A stretch of DNA of 64,000 bases, taken from the NCBI RefSeq assembly GCF_023898315.1, contig NC_064622.1:274465503-274529502 (forward strand). The letters run 5' to 3'. Origin of the DNA: Schistocerca nitens (taxonomy: Eukaryota > Arthropoda > Insecta > Orthoptera > Acrididae). Made by a program: the position numbers and the translations under genes. This document shows positions 1 to 12,724 of this stretch, in pieces (position 1 is the first letter of the stretch; every line of letters begins with the position of its first letter). Under the pieces are notes generated by a model, which was not told where the DNA came from, searched no databases, and saw nothing but the letters and a program-made list of their open reading frames with translations.

Positions 1-2640
1 ACTCTGAAACATAATATCCTTTTGTGTGGGGACTTTAACATAAATACAAATAAAACGGGTAACACTAGTAACACATTTATGAATATCCTACATAGTTTTG
101 GTCTATCCTCACTAGTCAACTGTGCAACAAGAATAACCACACATTCATCATCTACCATTGACCCTGTAGCTACAGATGTAGGCAGAGAAAACTGTGATGT
201 ACTTGCCAAAAATTTGGGACTGCCTGACCATCTATGTCAGATTATAAAAGTAAAAGCTTGTGTATAAAAAGAATCAAAACTGCATGTATGTAAAAGAGTC
301 TACTCTCCATCAGCTTTGCAAGAGTTTTCCTTAAAGTTAGCACATGAAAGTTGGGAAGGAGTATACATAGAAACTAAAGTGAATAGCAAGTTCTCCAATT
401 TTATGTTTGAATTAAAATTAAAATTTGAAGAAACATTCCCCAAAGCATTAATTCCCATTGGAACACCCACCAACAATAAATGGATTACTAAAGGAATTAG
501 AAAAAGTGCTTGAACTTTTAAATACCTAAACTCCATTAAAAAGGACAATAGTGATCCTTTCTACCCTACTACAAAAACTACAAAAGGATCTACAGGAAGG
601 CACTCAACACTGCAAAAAATCAGCCAACGATAGGTTCATAAATTTAGTCAATAATGAAATTAAAGCCACATGGGCTGTAGTGAAACAGGAAACAGTAACT
701 GTGAAGCAGAGAGGTACAAACACACAAATCAAGAACAAGAATAACTTAGAAAGTAACCCAAAAGAATTAGCAAATTATGTGAATACCTACTTTAGCAGCA
801 TTGCAAAGAACTTACAGAAAAATTTTCCAAAAGGTGCTAATCAACCAATACACAAGCATTTAGCAAACTCAATGGTATTGCTTCCAACTAGTGAGGAGGA
901 AGTATGCAATGTTGTAAGGCAATTAAAGAACAAAACCTCGGCAGTTTTAGATGAAATCCCAATGCGTGTGCTGAAAAATTGCATAAACGGTATCAAAGCT
1001 CCACTAACAGAAATCATAAATGAATCCTTCAAAACTGGTTGCTTCCCTGACTATCTGAAGCATGCCAAAATTTTACCAGTTCACAAGAAAGGTGACATAG
1101 AAAACGTCGAGAACTACAGACCAATAGCCCTATTGTCATGCTTTTCCAAAGTGATAGAAACAATAATGAAAAACAGTCTATTGAGCTATCTAAGTAAATT
1201 CAACCTCCTCTGCAATGACCAGCATGGTTTCAGGCCTGGTAGAGGTACAGAATCTGCAATAGCACAATTTACAAAAACAATTTTGAAGCACTAGATGAGA
1301 ACAGCTATGTAACTGGCCTTTTCCTAGACCTGTCTAAGGCATTTGATACAGTTGACCACCAGAAGCTGCCGCATAAATTAGAGGCACTGGGAGTAAGGGG
1401 AGTGGTTCTCAAATGTTTTCGATCATACCTAGAAAACAGAATACAGTCAGTAGAGATCACACATGTCTCGAGTGGATCAAAGTACATTGAGAAACATATA
1501 TCTGATCCACAATATATCAATATTGGGGTCCCGCTAGGAAGTGTACTTGGCCCTGCATTATTTCTGGTGTATATAAATGATTTCCCACAACATATCAGCC
1601 ATGGAGAGAAGATATTGTTTGCAGATGACAGCAACATAGTAATCACCAGTAAGACACCAACACAAATGTTGGAAAATTCTATTGAAGTACTGAGGGATGC
1701 TCACAAATGGTCTCAGGAAAACAAAGTAACTCTCAACATAAAGAAAACAAATACAATTTGCTCTAGAATGAACAGAAAACAGAGTCCCTTAAATTTAAAA
1801 CTAGATAGCATCTCCATAGATGATGTACCCACAACAAAATTCTTAGGGTTGCACATTGACAGCCAAATGAAGTAGAATGAAAATGCTATGAAACTCTCGA
1901 AAAAGATATCCACAACATGTTATGCACTTAGAGTCCTTGTATCCACATGCAGTAGTGAATGTTTGAGAACTGTATATTTTAGTTATGTTCATTCAGTAAT
2001 CAGTTATGGTATTATTTTCTGGGGAAACAGTGCTCAGAATTTACAAACAGTATTTAAAATGCAAAAGAGAGCAGTAAGAATTATAACAAAAAGCAGTAAG
2101 TGGGCCCACTGCAGAGAACTTATCAAAACGTTAGAAATTCTAACTGTTCCTTGTGAATTTATATTCCAAACCACAGTGTAAATCAAGGAAAATATAGAAA
2201 ATTATAGCACAAATAGCAGTTGTCATAACTATAGTACAAGAACAAGTCACTGTCTTCACCTAGACAGGAAGAATAAACGTAAGACTCAAAATAGCTTCTT
2301 GTATGAAGGTGTAAAACTGTATAATAAACTGCCACAGAAAATAAAAGAAGCAGACAACATGTACCGCTTTAGGAAAAATCTTAAATTGTTTTTGCAGGAA
2401 CAGTGCTTTTACACAGTGAATTCCTTAGTACAAAATGATTGTAAATAGCTTTTGTTTCACAATATTTTGATAAGGAGCAAACATAATTGTAAATAACTTA
2501 TATGTCACAATGTTTAACTACATGTAACAACAAACTGTATAAATATATGAATGTACGCAACTGACAACATCCATACATTTTAAAATGTCCACGGATGGCT
2601 AAATAAATAAACAAAAAATAAATAAAATAAATATCGTGCC
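1..2640 (+). mobile_element. Jockey/CR1-type non-LTR retrotransposon (LINE), decayed, cut by window edge
   Basis: This is the remains of an endonuclease/reverse-transcriptase ORF2. The first 267 bases read as the end of an APE-type endonuclease, with the motif CGDFNIN at bases 28-48 and a degenerate SDH motif (LPDHL) near 220. Bases 551-1294 encode the RT fingers and palm, including motifs PVHKKGD, YRPIALLS and QHGFRPGRG. A frameshift near 1285 moves the reading into FLDLSKAFDTVDH (motif A, near 1320) and FADDSN (motif C, near 1620). In-frame stops fall at 1873 and 2179. The C-terminal extension (SHCLHLDR, LYNKLPQKIKEAD) continues to 2448. The 3' end is an A/T-rich AAATAAATA-like tail at 2598-2632. 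The multiple breaks mean it is not functional. The exact clade is uncertain. Confidence 0.85.
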
Positions 2641-2712
2641 ATTAATGATGGTGGGGTCAAGAGAAAGTTGTTATACTAGCAGTTGGAGGGGGAGAAGGAA
2701 GAGGAGAAGGAG

Positions 2713-2905
2713 GAGATTGGTGTTTTGTCATTAGATATGGAGCACAAACTCGGATTATGGAAGGATGGAGGAGGAACCATCCCAGCATTTGCCTTAAACA
2801 ATTTAGGGAAATCACGAAAACCCTAAATCAGGATGGCTACACATGAGTTTGAACCATTGTCCTCCTGAATGTGAGTTCAGTTTGTTAACCACTGCACTAT
2901 GTGCA
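2713..2905 (-). mobile_element. old tRNA-derived SINE copy (antisense)
   Basis: Read on the minus strand, this has the same order of blocks as the better-preserved SINE at 38168-38400. It has a box-A-like segment (GTGCAGTGGTTA) at about 2890-2903 and a degenerate box B (GGTTCAAACTC) near 2850. The shared body 'CATCCTGATTTAGG...GATTTCCCTAAAT' spans about 2800-2840, followed by an A-rich, truncated 3' part. It is clearly more diverged than the other copy. I see no target-site duplication. Confidence 0.75.
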
Positions 2906-5389
2906 ATTGGTACTAGCAGTTAGCTTTGACCAGTGACATATTGGAAATGGCTACCATGACATCACTTGTTCATGTGAATTTTGAATAACATTTTTTTTAT
3001 AACACTACTCGTTTCTTGAACTTTCATTGCTTATGAGATAAAATATACTTATTGTCTCTGTTGTGTATGAGAAATAAAATACTATCTCTTCTGTTTTTGA
3101 GGAAATAATAGTATTTAGTCGATTTATCAGTTTTCATTCTTTACAGTAAATAGGCTTCCCAGAAGAGGAGTATGAAACAAAACAGAACATCATGAGTTGA
3201 GAGGATGTGTCAAAATATTTCAGTGATTGCATCATTGAGTCAAATTACAAAGAACTTCGCAGTATTAGCCCTCTCTGGCCTGGATACATCCATTGATTTG
3301 GTTGAGAAGGGTGTCATAAACCCATCACATTATCTCCTGAGAAAACTGGCTCACAACTGTTGTAACCATTCCTTGATATCCTGGATACTGGCACTAGGAA
3401 GGAGTTTGCAACTTCACTGTTGCTTCAGCAATAACAATGTGTAATTAGCTCCCCATCAATATTCATTAGTTGCTACCTACAAGGCAGCACCTTCACTTTG
3501 GCAATAACAATGTATAATTAGCTCCCCAGCAATTTTCATTAGTTGCTACCTATACGGAAGAGATGGAGTACAATGTATCAACTGTAAGACTGCTAAGTTC
3601 TGGAGGACCAGCAGGGAGCAGAGGAAGCAAGCCCAGCCAGCATGTTGTTTGGCACAGGGATGGAGAGCCATGCGAGGGACACGCAGCCACCCATCCCCTA
3701 CAGTGCTGGTACCATAAACAGTACATTATGCTTCTATGAAATCAAAAGTCATGCAAGAAAGTAAAAACAGCTTTAAATGTTGTTTGTAAATGAAACTAAA
3801 CCGTTGTATGCATTAATGTGGTTAATAAAGACCCTAACTGCAGCGATTAAGTACACCTGTCGCAAGGGAAGGAAACAATATGACATAGGAATGAAATTTA
3901 AAACTCAATGAATTGCTGATTGTTTTCGCATTTCTTGAAGTTTTCATACTTCCATAAAAACATTTCTAAACATATGACCATTCACTTTCACTGTCATGAT
4001 CGTCCACTTACATAGCTGATTCTTCCTCACTTATATCTGATGTAGCTGTATTACTAATTAATTTCAACGACAGTGGCACTGTACTGCATTATGGATGTGA
4101 TTCTAAATAATACAATAACCTGGGGTGTTCGCATACAGAGCTGTATGCTAGTAATGATAGATACAACATAAAATAGTTCGTGCAAAATAGTGGGCTCCTT
4201 CAAAGTGACTTCAAACAAAATATCTGAAGTGGAAACACATCTTTTCTTCCCAGGTGTTTTCAATGATTCGTCAGGATGATTATTGGAAACAGAAATCCCA
4301 ATGCTATAGTCCATGCAGAATATCGTGTAGATGTGTAGATGGCAGGGCACATGTGAGGAGAGTGGTAGTGGTGGGGGTTACAGGCAAGTGTCGTAGGGGA
4401 AATGCCAAGGGCTGGAGGGGAAGTGCCATTCTAAACTGAAGCCTATGCTTACATTTTTTGTAAATGTTAACCGGGGCCTCGCCATGCCCACACTTGCATA
4501 GTGACCATTCAAAAAGATCTACTGTCACCTGTTCTTTCGTTAGTATCCAAAAAGAATTCCACCCAAAAAGCAGCGATTTGTTTTCGCATGGCTTGTTAAC
4601 CATTTGTAGCTTTCACAGAAGCGCCAAGAGTGCCAAATTTTGAATAAAACCTGTGCATTTCTCTGATACCCATGTCAAAATTTGCTTCTTTTGCCAAAAC
4701 ACAGCAGAGTTTTCACTTTCTCACCCCACTAGCATGTTGTGCAGGAACAGTTGCGAGATAATTCTGAAACATTAGTTTATTAAGTTCATTAACTCAACAA
4801 CTCAGTAAGAGTAAAGTCAATAGCTTATGAAAAAGAATATTCTCGGTACAAAAAACGTGTAATTTTTTCACATATGTTGTTCCAAAACCCACAGCATTTC
4901 TCGTTTCACCAGCTTTCAATGGCCCTTAAAAATCACATTCTTTCACCGAAATGTCTGTAGTTATTGGAATAACACGGTAGATAATGAAGTTTTACATGAA
5001 AACCATATGGCAAAATACTCTCCCCTTTGCGTGCTGTCATTTGCCAAAATCTCTTTTCCATACCCGAAACCGTTTATGAAATATAAGGAATGTTGTGGAT
5101 ATTTCAATCTGACTTTATTACTGGTGCGGCACGATCGCAAATGAGTATGTTACATCAGATCAGTTTTCTCGAGATTGTGGACAGATAGATATCTCTACCC
5201 AAGTCTAAAAAAAAATTCAGTATGTTAGCTAAATTTCTTATGCAACAACATATTATGTAATATGCACCAAACGCAAAATTATAGCGACCTCTATTTTTCA
5301 TCGTAGACTTTTCCGAATTTCGTGCAGTGTCTTACTTTCACATGAGTGACATAATAACTATGACCATTCACGAAATGATGGGTACATCA
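2906..5389. other. intergenic stretch with no recognisable gene
   Basis: Open frames here are short and show no protein family I recognise. The one clear structure is a direct repeat at 3423-3553, listed separately. Composition is A/T rich. I see no RNA gene or element ends. Confidence 0.5.
3423..3553. repeat. two-unit direct repeat, about 58 bp, period about 73 bp
   Basis: The block beginning GCAATAACAATGT and ending CATTAGTTGCTACCTA occurs at 3423-3480 and again at 3497-3553 with a few substitutions. It is a short local duplication of unknown origin. Confidence 0.85.
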
Positions 5390-5925
5390 TCATGAGCCTG
5401 ACATATAAAGTTACAAGTAAAGCGAAAAATGAACCATGGACTTTGCCGCTGGTGGGGAGGCTTGCGTGCCTCAGCAATACAGATAGCCGTACCATAGGTG
5501 GAACCACAATGGAAGGGTATCTGTTGCGAGGCCAGACAAACGTGTGGTTCCTGAAGAGGGACAGCAGCCTTTTCAGTAGTTGCAGGTTCAACAGTCTGGA
5601 CGAGTGACTGATTTGGCCTTGTAACATTAACCAAAACCGTCTTGCTGTGCTGGTACTGGAAACGGGTGAAAGCAAGAGGAATCTATAGCTGTAATTTTTC
5701 CTGTGGGCATGCAGCTATTGTATGGTTAAATGATAATGGCGTCCTCTTGGGTAAAATATTCCAGGGGGTAAAAATCGTAGAGGGAGACCAAAAGATCAGT
5801 ACACTAAGCATATTCAGAAGGATGTAGGTTACAGTAGTTACTTGGAGATAAAGAAGCTTGCGCAGGATAGAGTAGCATGGAGGGCTGCATCAAACCAGTC
5901 TCTGGACTGAAGGCCACCACACACA
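5390..5925 (+). mobile_element. RTE-type LINE derivative, 5' end joined to 3' end with the coding middle missing
   Basis: Bases 5766-5925 match, in inverted orientation, the 3' end of the RTE-type LINE at about 32350-32520. They encode the remnant of its C-terminal tail (RRGRPKDQY-like, then KKLAQDRVAW) and its non-coding CATCAAACCAGTCTCTGGACTGAAG terminus. Bases 5390-5765 look to me like the 5' region of the same family (the segment from CCATGGACTTTGCCGCTGG to GGCGTCCTCTTGGGTAAAAT). That identification is from memory, because no other 5' copy lies in this window. The junction near 5765 would remove endonuclease and RT entirely, leaving a short non-autonomous form. Confidence 0.7.
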
Positions 5926-6504
5926 GTTTCTGTAAAATGGTTTGAGAAACACTGCAGGACCCACGCCTCGATTCCGTCATCGCTGACCTGCCGAAAGGTG
6001 GAAAACACCTAATCAGCCTCCTCTTCTGAACAAATGAATGAACTTGCTCTGCGTTTTGGACAAAAACTAGTCAATGCACATCGACCACCGTATCCTGCGC
6101 GAACTGTACACATGCTTTGTGCTGCGCATGTGGCAGCTCTCGTGGAAGATTTGTAGTGGAGTGGAGTAATACTTTCTGCTTCCTTTCCAATCTGCAGCAT
6201 TCAGTTGCGCGAAATATAATTTTGGGAGCCTCGCTATGGAGCACTGATTTTCTTCTAACACTAGGTCTATGGGTAGGCGTCGTAGGCCCAAGCTGGGTCA
6301 GGAACTGCCTCATCACTCATTTTGATAACGTATTTAACAATAAAAAATTCTCAAAACGGTAAAGGGTAAAATAATAACAAAGCAGGCAACAGTGGCTGCC
6401 TCACACAATACGGTCAGCTACCTAATGTCTGCTGCAGCCAAAAAAAAAAAAAAAACAAATGACTACACCAATACCATCAGACGTCTACCGACTTCTAGCG
6501 ATTC
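5926..6504. other. no recognisable gene
   Basis: Short overlapping frames on both strands at 6009-6362 show no family resemblance. There is an A-run at 6439-6455. Nothing else stands out. Confidence 0.5.
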
Positions 6505-6687
6505 AGGACTAGGGAGCGGTCTCAGAAACTAACATATGGCCGAGAGAGCGGTGTGTTGACCACATGCCTCTCCATATCCGCATCCAGTGACGACTATGGG
6601 CTGAGGATGACAAGGTGGCCGGTCGGTACTGTAGGGCCTCCATGGCCTGGTCGGAAGGAGTTTAGTTTTAGGACTAGGGAGCAGTCT
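6505..6687 (+). mobile_element. SINE-like insertion flanked by an 18-bp target-site duplication
   Basis: The sequence AGGACTAGGGAGCGGTCT at 6505-6522 recurs at 6670-6687 with one mismatch, flanking a 147-bp body at 6523-6669. The body contains 'CCATATCCGCATCCAGTGACG' (6572-6592) and 'GGGCTGAGGATGACAAGG', and ends in GGAGTTTAGTTTT. I recall this body as a dispersed repeat in locust genomes, but that is memory rather than a search. No box A/B pair is evident. The size and duplication fit target-primed retrotransposition. Confidence 0.7.
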
Positions 6688-8721
6688 GCCAACTAAAATT
6701 TAACTCATTGTACACGACCTTAGGAGCCTTCACACACTCAACATTTATTGTACGATACGGAGTACGATGATATTGTGCAATACGCAGTAGGTCATGCGGA
6801 CATGCAAACAACAGATACAGCAACGCCGTACGAATATGAATACATCAGGAAACACAGATGAAAGGAATCATCCGTTGAATTGCATTCAGGGGAGTAGTTT
6901 TATCGCATATTAATAGTTATTCAGTAATTAGATATAGAAACATTCGACAACAGTGTTTAAGTGCACAGATATAACACTACAAATGCTTATCTCTTCGCTG
7001 CAGAAGTTTTAATTGTATATTGCGGGAGTACATAACAGCACTACCTATCGATCCTTTGCAATAATGTAGCTTACTATTTCCAGTTTTATACATCACGTCG
7101 AGCTTTGTGGAAAGTGAAATTCGCCGAGTATATGGAGAGTAACTTTTTTGTGTACATTAGGTGTAACGAAGTTCACCAATTCGTTGAATGATTCCTGGTC
7201 CATCCTTAGGAAACTCCGATTGTCATCTAGCTCTGCTGTAACTTCTTTTAGTGTGTATATAACGCCTTCCAAGACACTTTTTCACCCATCGCCGCATCCC
7301 CTTGCTTTACTTTCTCCTGCGTGTAGCGATAGCAACCGGAACACATGCGAGTGCTGCATATCGAGCACCGACATTTCCGCTACGAACGCAGTGACGCGAC
7401 CCAGGTGTAAATATTTTGCAAAAGCATTATGCCGTTCTTGGTCTCGCACTTTCGTACAATGTACTCAAACAGTATTATTGCGTAATAAACATTGAGTATG
7501 TTAGGACATTCGAGAGGATTCTATCTTCCACACAACACCACGAGTGTGAAAGCAGTTTGGAGATCTCGACTCGTGTAAGTGCAAAATAACTGACACTGTT
7601 TTTGTTAGATCGTCTGGTCGTCCATTCCAACACGCATTAGCACCACACTTTGTTTACCAGTGTCTAACAGTTTCACCATGCACTCACAAATGCAAAAACA
7701 TTTTTAGAGTCAAGTTCACTGGTCGTAGTCTTTCAGTACTTATTTCTTACAAATACTTACATTAATGTCGCCCCCATGAATCTCAATACTCCAGTGTAAT
7801 AGAATACAAGTAAGATATTTACAGGATAGATACAGTATACATATTTCTGTGTGAAAGGTACATGTAAACCAAACCAAGAAATAGGTTTCCATGACAGCAT
7901 AGTTACTCTAGCCTGAGCTAGAAAAACATTGGCATTCTTTAGTGTCTCAGTATTCATGGAGTCCAGGAAAACATTGTTTATCTAGTCATAGCAAAATTGG
8001 CCTTTGTATATTTTCTATTAAAATCAAATATATGCATTTCATTTAATTTAGAACACATAATAGGCGAATGTGTTAGGTCAAATGAGAGCAAACTATTCAT
8101 ATAGAACTTGTTAATTGTGAAGTCGAAATGTAATCTTCAAAGCCCACATACATTTGGCAGTACTATTATCCTCAGTACTTTGAAGGCCATTAACAAAAAT
8201 TCAATTTTTCATTCTCATATTATAGTAATAAATTATGTTAAATATGTACAAACTGATTAGTAATGAAGGCATTTCCTTCATGTACCAAGCTCTGATTTTA
8301 TTCAGTTCAAAGGCAAGGAGAGCCAGACAAATAAATATGTCTTACAGCTAAATACTTAGAATTGTGAAAGGAGATAGGAGAAATTATCTAAATAGTGAAA
8401 GATCAAAGTAATTCTGCTAAACTGACAAATTTAGTGGAAATTCTTTATTTGTTCACAGCTCTGTACATTGACCTTGTGGAGCACTATAGCAGGTAGTCTT
8501 CAGTGCTATAGTCCATGCAGGATATACACCACCTCTTAGAATGTCGTTTTGCTTTATTTTTCCGCTAGCTGATATTTACAGGTATACCCTTAGTCAGACA
8601 CTGTGAGATAAGGCTAAGACTCTGCCCAGTATTCAGTTCATCTGACGTGTGTAAATATTGTGACAGAGATTGCTTATACTATGCACCAGTCAGCAGTCTT
8701 ATCTACACAAGTAAATGTTTA
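6688..8721. other. intergenic, no recognisable gene
   Basis: The longest frame (7148-7495, +) is a serine/threonine-rich stretch without recognisable motifs. It is probably chance. I see no mobile-element ends or RNA genes. Confidence 0.5.
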
Positions 8722-11700
8722 AGTACAGGGTGCCCATAATAAAAGTTCTAGTTTCAAAACGCTGTAGAAAGAGAGCCACTGTTTGGAATGGTGTAAAACT
8801 TGAACGGCATATTATTAATGGAAAGGGAAACATTATGGAATAAAAAAATTTACCGATAGATGACGCTGTAAGCCTCTTAATGTAAATGGGGTCAGCCACA
8901 AATGAGAGATGAATCACAATATGACAGCTGTGGTTTGAGGTGCGCATTACGTTATTCGTACTGTACAAGTTCGGCAATCAACGATTGTGACACTGATGGT
9001 TTGGTAAGACCATCCGCTATGGCAAGGTCACACCATATTGGATGGGAAAAATCGGTTTTTAATCGTCCTGAGGACAAAACCCGCATAAGAAGGTAAAATG
9101 ACATCGGTTTCTGATTGTCATGAGACGAACGCAAGACATGTTCAATTTGTTGTCCACCGTTTTCTGCCACAAGTTGAAACCGAGAAACAGAGAGTTGTGT
9201 TGGGGACCACATTCAGAATGTGCTGCACAATGCATGCCTTCAGTTCAGCTACGTTCATAAATGCAGCACCAAACACAAAACCTTTAGATAACCTCTCAAC
9301 CAGAAGTCGCAAAGCTTCAGATCAGGTGATTTGGATGGTCAGACTGTAGGGATATGTGGCTGATACTTCTAGCATTTCCAACATGCCTCTGCAGCAGCTG
9401 CTTCACTGACTGTGCAGTGTGCAGACGAACACCGTCTTGCATAAAAATGGTCCCACCCACACATCCTCACTGCTAAAGGGTTGGAATGATGTTGGCGCAC
9501 AAAAGATCCACTTAATGCTTACCTGTGATGGTACAGGTAACAGGACCAGCAGGACTCATCTCCTAGAAAAAAAATACAGCCCTACATCTACATCTACATC
9601 TACATTTATACTCCGCAAGCCACCCAACGGTGTGTGGTGGAGGGCACTTTACGTGCCACTGTCATTATCTCCCTTTTCTGTTCCAGTCGCGTATGGTTCG
9701 CGGGAAGAACAACTGTCTGAAAGCCTCCGTGCGCGCTCGAATCTCTCTAATTTTACATTCGTGATCTCCTCGGAAGGTATAAGTAGGGGGAAGCAATATA
9801 TTCGATACCTCATCCAGAAACGCGCCTCTCGAAACCTGGCGAGCAAGCTACACCGCGATGCAGAGCGCCTCTCTTGCAGAGTCTGCCACTTGAGTTTGCT
9901 AAACATCTCCGTAACGCTATCACGCTTACCAAATAACCCTGTGACGAAACGCGCCGCTCTTCTTTGGATCTTCTCTATCTCTTCCGTCAACCCGATCTGG
10001 TACGGATCCCACACTGTTGAGCAATACTCAAGTATAGGTCGAACGAGTGTTTTGTAAGCCACCTCCTTTGTTGATGGACTACATTTTCTAAGCACTCTCC
10101 CAATGAATCTCAACCTGGTACCCGCCTTACCAACAATTAATTTTATATGATCATTCCACTTCAAATCATTCCGTACGCACACTCCCACACATTTTACAGA
10201 AATAAGTGCTACTAGTGTTTGTTCCGCTATCATATAATCATACAATAAAGGATCCTTATTTCTATGTATTCGCAATACATTACATTTGTCTATGTTAAGG
10301 GTCAGTTGCCACTCCCTGCACCAAGTGCATATCCGCTGCAGATCTTCCTGCATTTCGCTGCAATTTTCTAATGCTGCAACTTCTCTGTATACTACAGCAT
10401 CATCCGCAAAAAGCCGCATGGAACTTCCAACACTATCTACTAGGTCATTTATATATATTGTGAAAAGCAATGATCCCATAACACTCCCCTGTGGCACGCC
10501 AGAGGTTACTTTAACGTCTGTAGACGTCTCTCCATTGAGAACAACATGCTGTGTTTTGTTTGCTAAAAACTCTTTAATCCAGCCACACAGCTGGTCCGAT
10601 ATTCCGTAGGCTCTTACTTTGTTTATCAGACGACAGACAGTGCGGAACTGTATCGAACACCTTCCGGAAGTAAAGGAAAATGGCATCTACCTGGGAGTCT
10701 GTATCGAATATTTTCTGGGTCTCATGAATAAATAAAGCGAATTGGGTCTCACACGATCGCTGTTTCCGGAGTCCATGTTGATTCCTACAAAGTAGATTCT
10801 GGGTTTCCAAAAACGACATGATACTCGAGCAAAAAACATGTTCTAAAATTCTACAACAGATCGACGTCAGAGATATAGGTCTACAGTTTTGCGCATCTGC
10901 TCGACGACCCTTCTTGAAGGCTGGGGCTCTTTTCCAATCGTTTGGAACCTTCCGTTCCTCTAGAGACTTGCGGTAAACAGCTGTTGAAAGGGGGGCAAGT
11001 TCTTTCGCATACTCTGTGTAGAATCGAATTGGTATCCTGTCAGGTCCAGTGGACTTTCCTCTGTTGAGTGATTTCAGTTGCTTTTCTATTCCTTGGACAC
11101 TTATTTTGACGTCAGACATTTTTTCATTTGTGCGAGGATTTAGAGAAAGAACTACAGTGTGGTCTTCCTCTGTGAAACAGCTTTGGAAAAAGGGTGTTTA
11201 GTATTTCAGCTTTGCGCACGTCATCCTCTGTTTCAATGCCATCATCATCCCAGAGTGTCTGGATATGCTGTCTCGAGCCACTTACTGATTTAACATAAGA
11301 CCAGGACTTCCTGGGATTTTCTGTCAAGTCGGTACATAGAATTTTACTTTCGAATTCACTGAACGCTTCATGCATAGCCCTCCTTACACTAACTTTGACA
11401 TCATTTATCTTCTGTTTGTCTGAGAGGTTTTGGCTGTGTTTAAACTTGCAGTGAAGCTCTCTTTGCTTTTGCAGTAGTTTCCTAATTTTGTTGTTGAACC
11501 ACGGTAGGTTTTTCCCGTCCCTCACAGTTTTACTTGGCACGTACCTGTCTAAAACGCATTTTACGATTGCCTTGAACTTTTTCCATAAACACTCAACATT
11601 TTCAGTGTCGGAACAGAAATTTTCATTTTGATCTGTTAGGTAGTCTGAAATCTGCCTTCTATTGCTCTTGCTAAACAGATAAACCGTACTCCCTTTTTTT

Positions 11701-12724
11701 ATATTCCTATTTACTTCCATATTCAGGGATACTGGAATGGCCTTATGATCACTGATTCCCTGTTCTGTACTTACAGAGTCGAAAATTTTGGGTCTGTTTG
11801 TTATCAGTAGGTCCAAGATGTTATCTCCATGAGTCGGTTCTCTGTTTAATTGCTAGAGGTAATTTTCGGATAGTGCACTCAGTATAATGTCACTCGATGC
11901 TCTGTCCCTACCACCCGTCCTAAACATCTGGGTGTCCCAGTTTATATCTGGTAAACTGAAATCTCCACCCAAGACTATAACATGCTGAGAAAATTTATGT
12001 GAAATGTATTCCAGATTTTCTCTCAGTTGTTCTGCCACTAATGCTGCTGAGTCGGGAGGTCGGTAAACGGAGCCAATTATTAACCTAGCACGGTTGTCGA
12101 GTGTAGCCTCCACCCATACTAATTCACTGGAACTATCCACTTCTATTTCACTACAGGATCAACTACTACTAACAGCAACAAACACGTCACCACCGGTTGC
12201 ATGCAATCTATCCTTTCTAAACACCGTCTGTGCCTTTGTAAAAATTTCGGCAGAATTTATCTCTGGCTTCAGCCAGCTTTCCGCACCTATAACGATTTCA
12301 GCTTCGGTGCTTTCTATCAGCGCTTGAAGTTCCGGTACTTTACCAATGCAGCTTCGACAGTTTACAATTACAATACCGATTGCTGCTTGGTCCCCGCATG
12401 TCCTGACTTTGTCCTGCACCCTTTGAGGCTGTTGGCCTTTCTGTACTTGCCCGAGGCCATCTAAGCTACAACAAAGATGCCATCAATCAGCGCCACACAG
12501 AGACCTCTGCAGAATGAAGTGGTAACAGTTGATGTGCAGGCATATTTTCTGTTGCCAATGTACTGCAATTCTGGGTATCAACATGTCCTTGAAGATGGAA
12601 ATGGGCTTTCTCTGTCCACAGAATGTTACATGGCTATTCATTGACCACTTCCATCTCAGCGAGAATTTCCAGAGCAGATATTTTTATTTTTGGCAATTTC
12701 TGTACATAGACGGGTTTGTATGAT
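8722..12724 (-). mobile_element. Tc1/mariner-superfamily transposase relic, split by LINE copy A
   Basis: On the minus strand the transposase is read in two parts around the LINE at 9583-12464. The N-terminal part (about 12724 down to 12470) has YVQKL, ALEILAEMEV and WTEKAHFHLQGHV. In the last motif the usual first catalytic Asp (WTDEAHF in relatives) reads Glu-Lys. The C-terminal part (about 9560 down to 8960) has EMSPAGPVTCTIT, then FMQDGVRLHTAQSVKQLL with the second Asp, then a degenerate WPPRSPDL-type block, CDFWLRGYLK and VAELKACIVQHI. Frames are broken many times. The left end near 8725 begins ACAGGGTGCCCATAAT; no matching inverted terminus is seen at the right. Confidence 0.75.
9583..12464 (-). 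mobile_element. non-LTR retrotransposon copy A (CR1/L2/Jockey-type), defective
   Basis: The element runs right to left, starting GGCCATCTAA (complement) at 12464 and ending in a TACATC-repeat tail at 9583-9602. Readable parts on the minus strand are an endonuclease start (12419-12159, AESWLKPEI), more endonuclease (12140-11853, GSVYRPP and LGGDFSLPDINWD), a linker with SDHKAIP (11816-11124), RT fingers (11119-10574, KGRRADAQNCRPISLTS) and RT palm plus C-terminus (10686-9649, SGVPQGSVMG and FADDAVVY). Lesions include nonsense codons after the endonuclease blocks, frame changes near 11190 and 10640, and motif A reading FLYFRKVFD where copy C has FLDFRKAFD. It is inserted in a transposase relic. 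It is nearly identical to copy B at 26449-29319, including these lesions. Confidence 0.92.
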
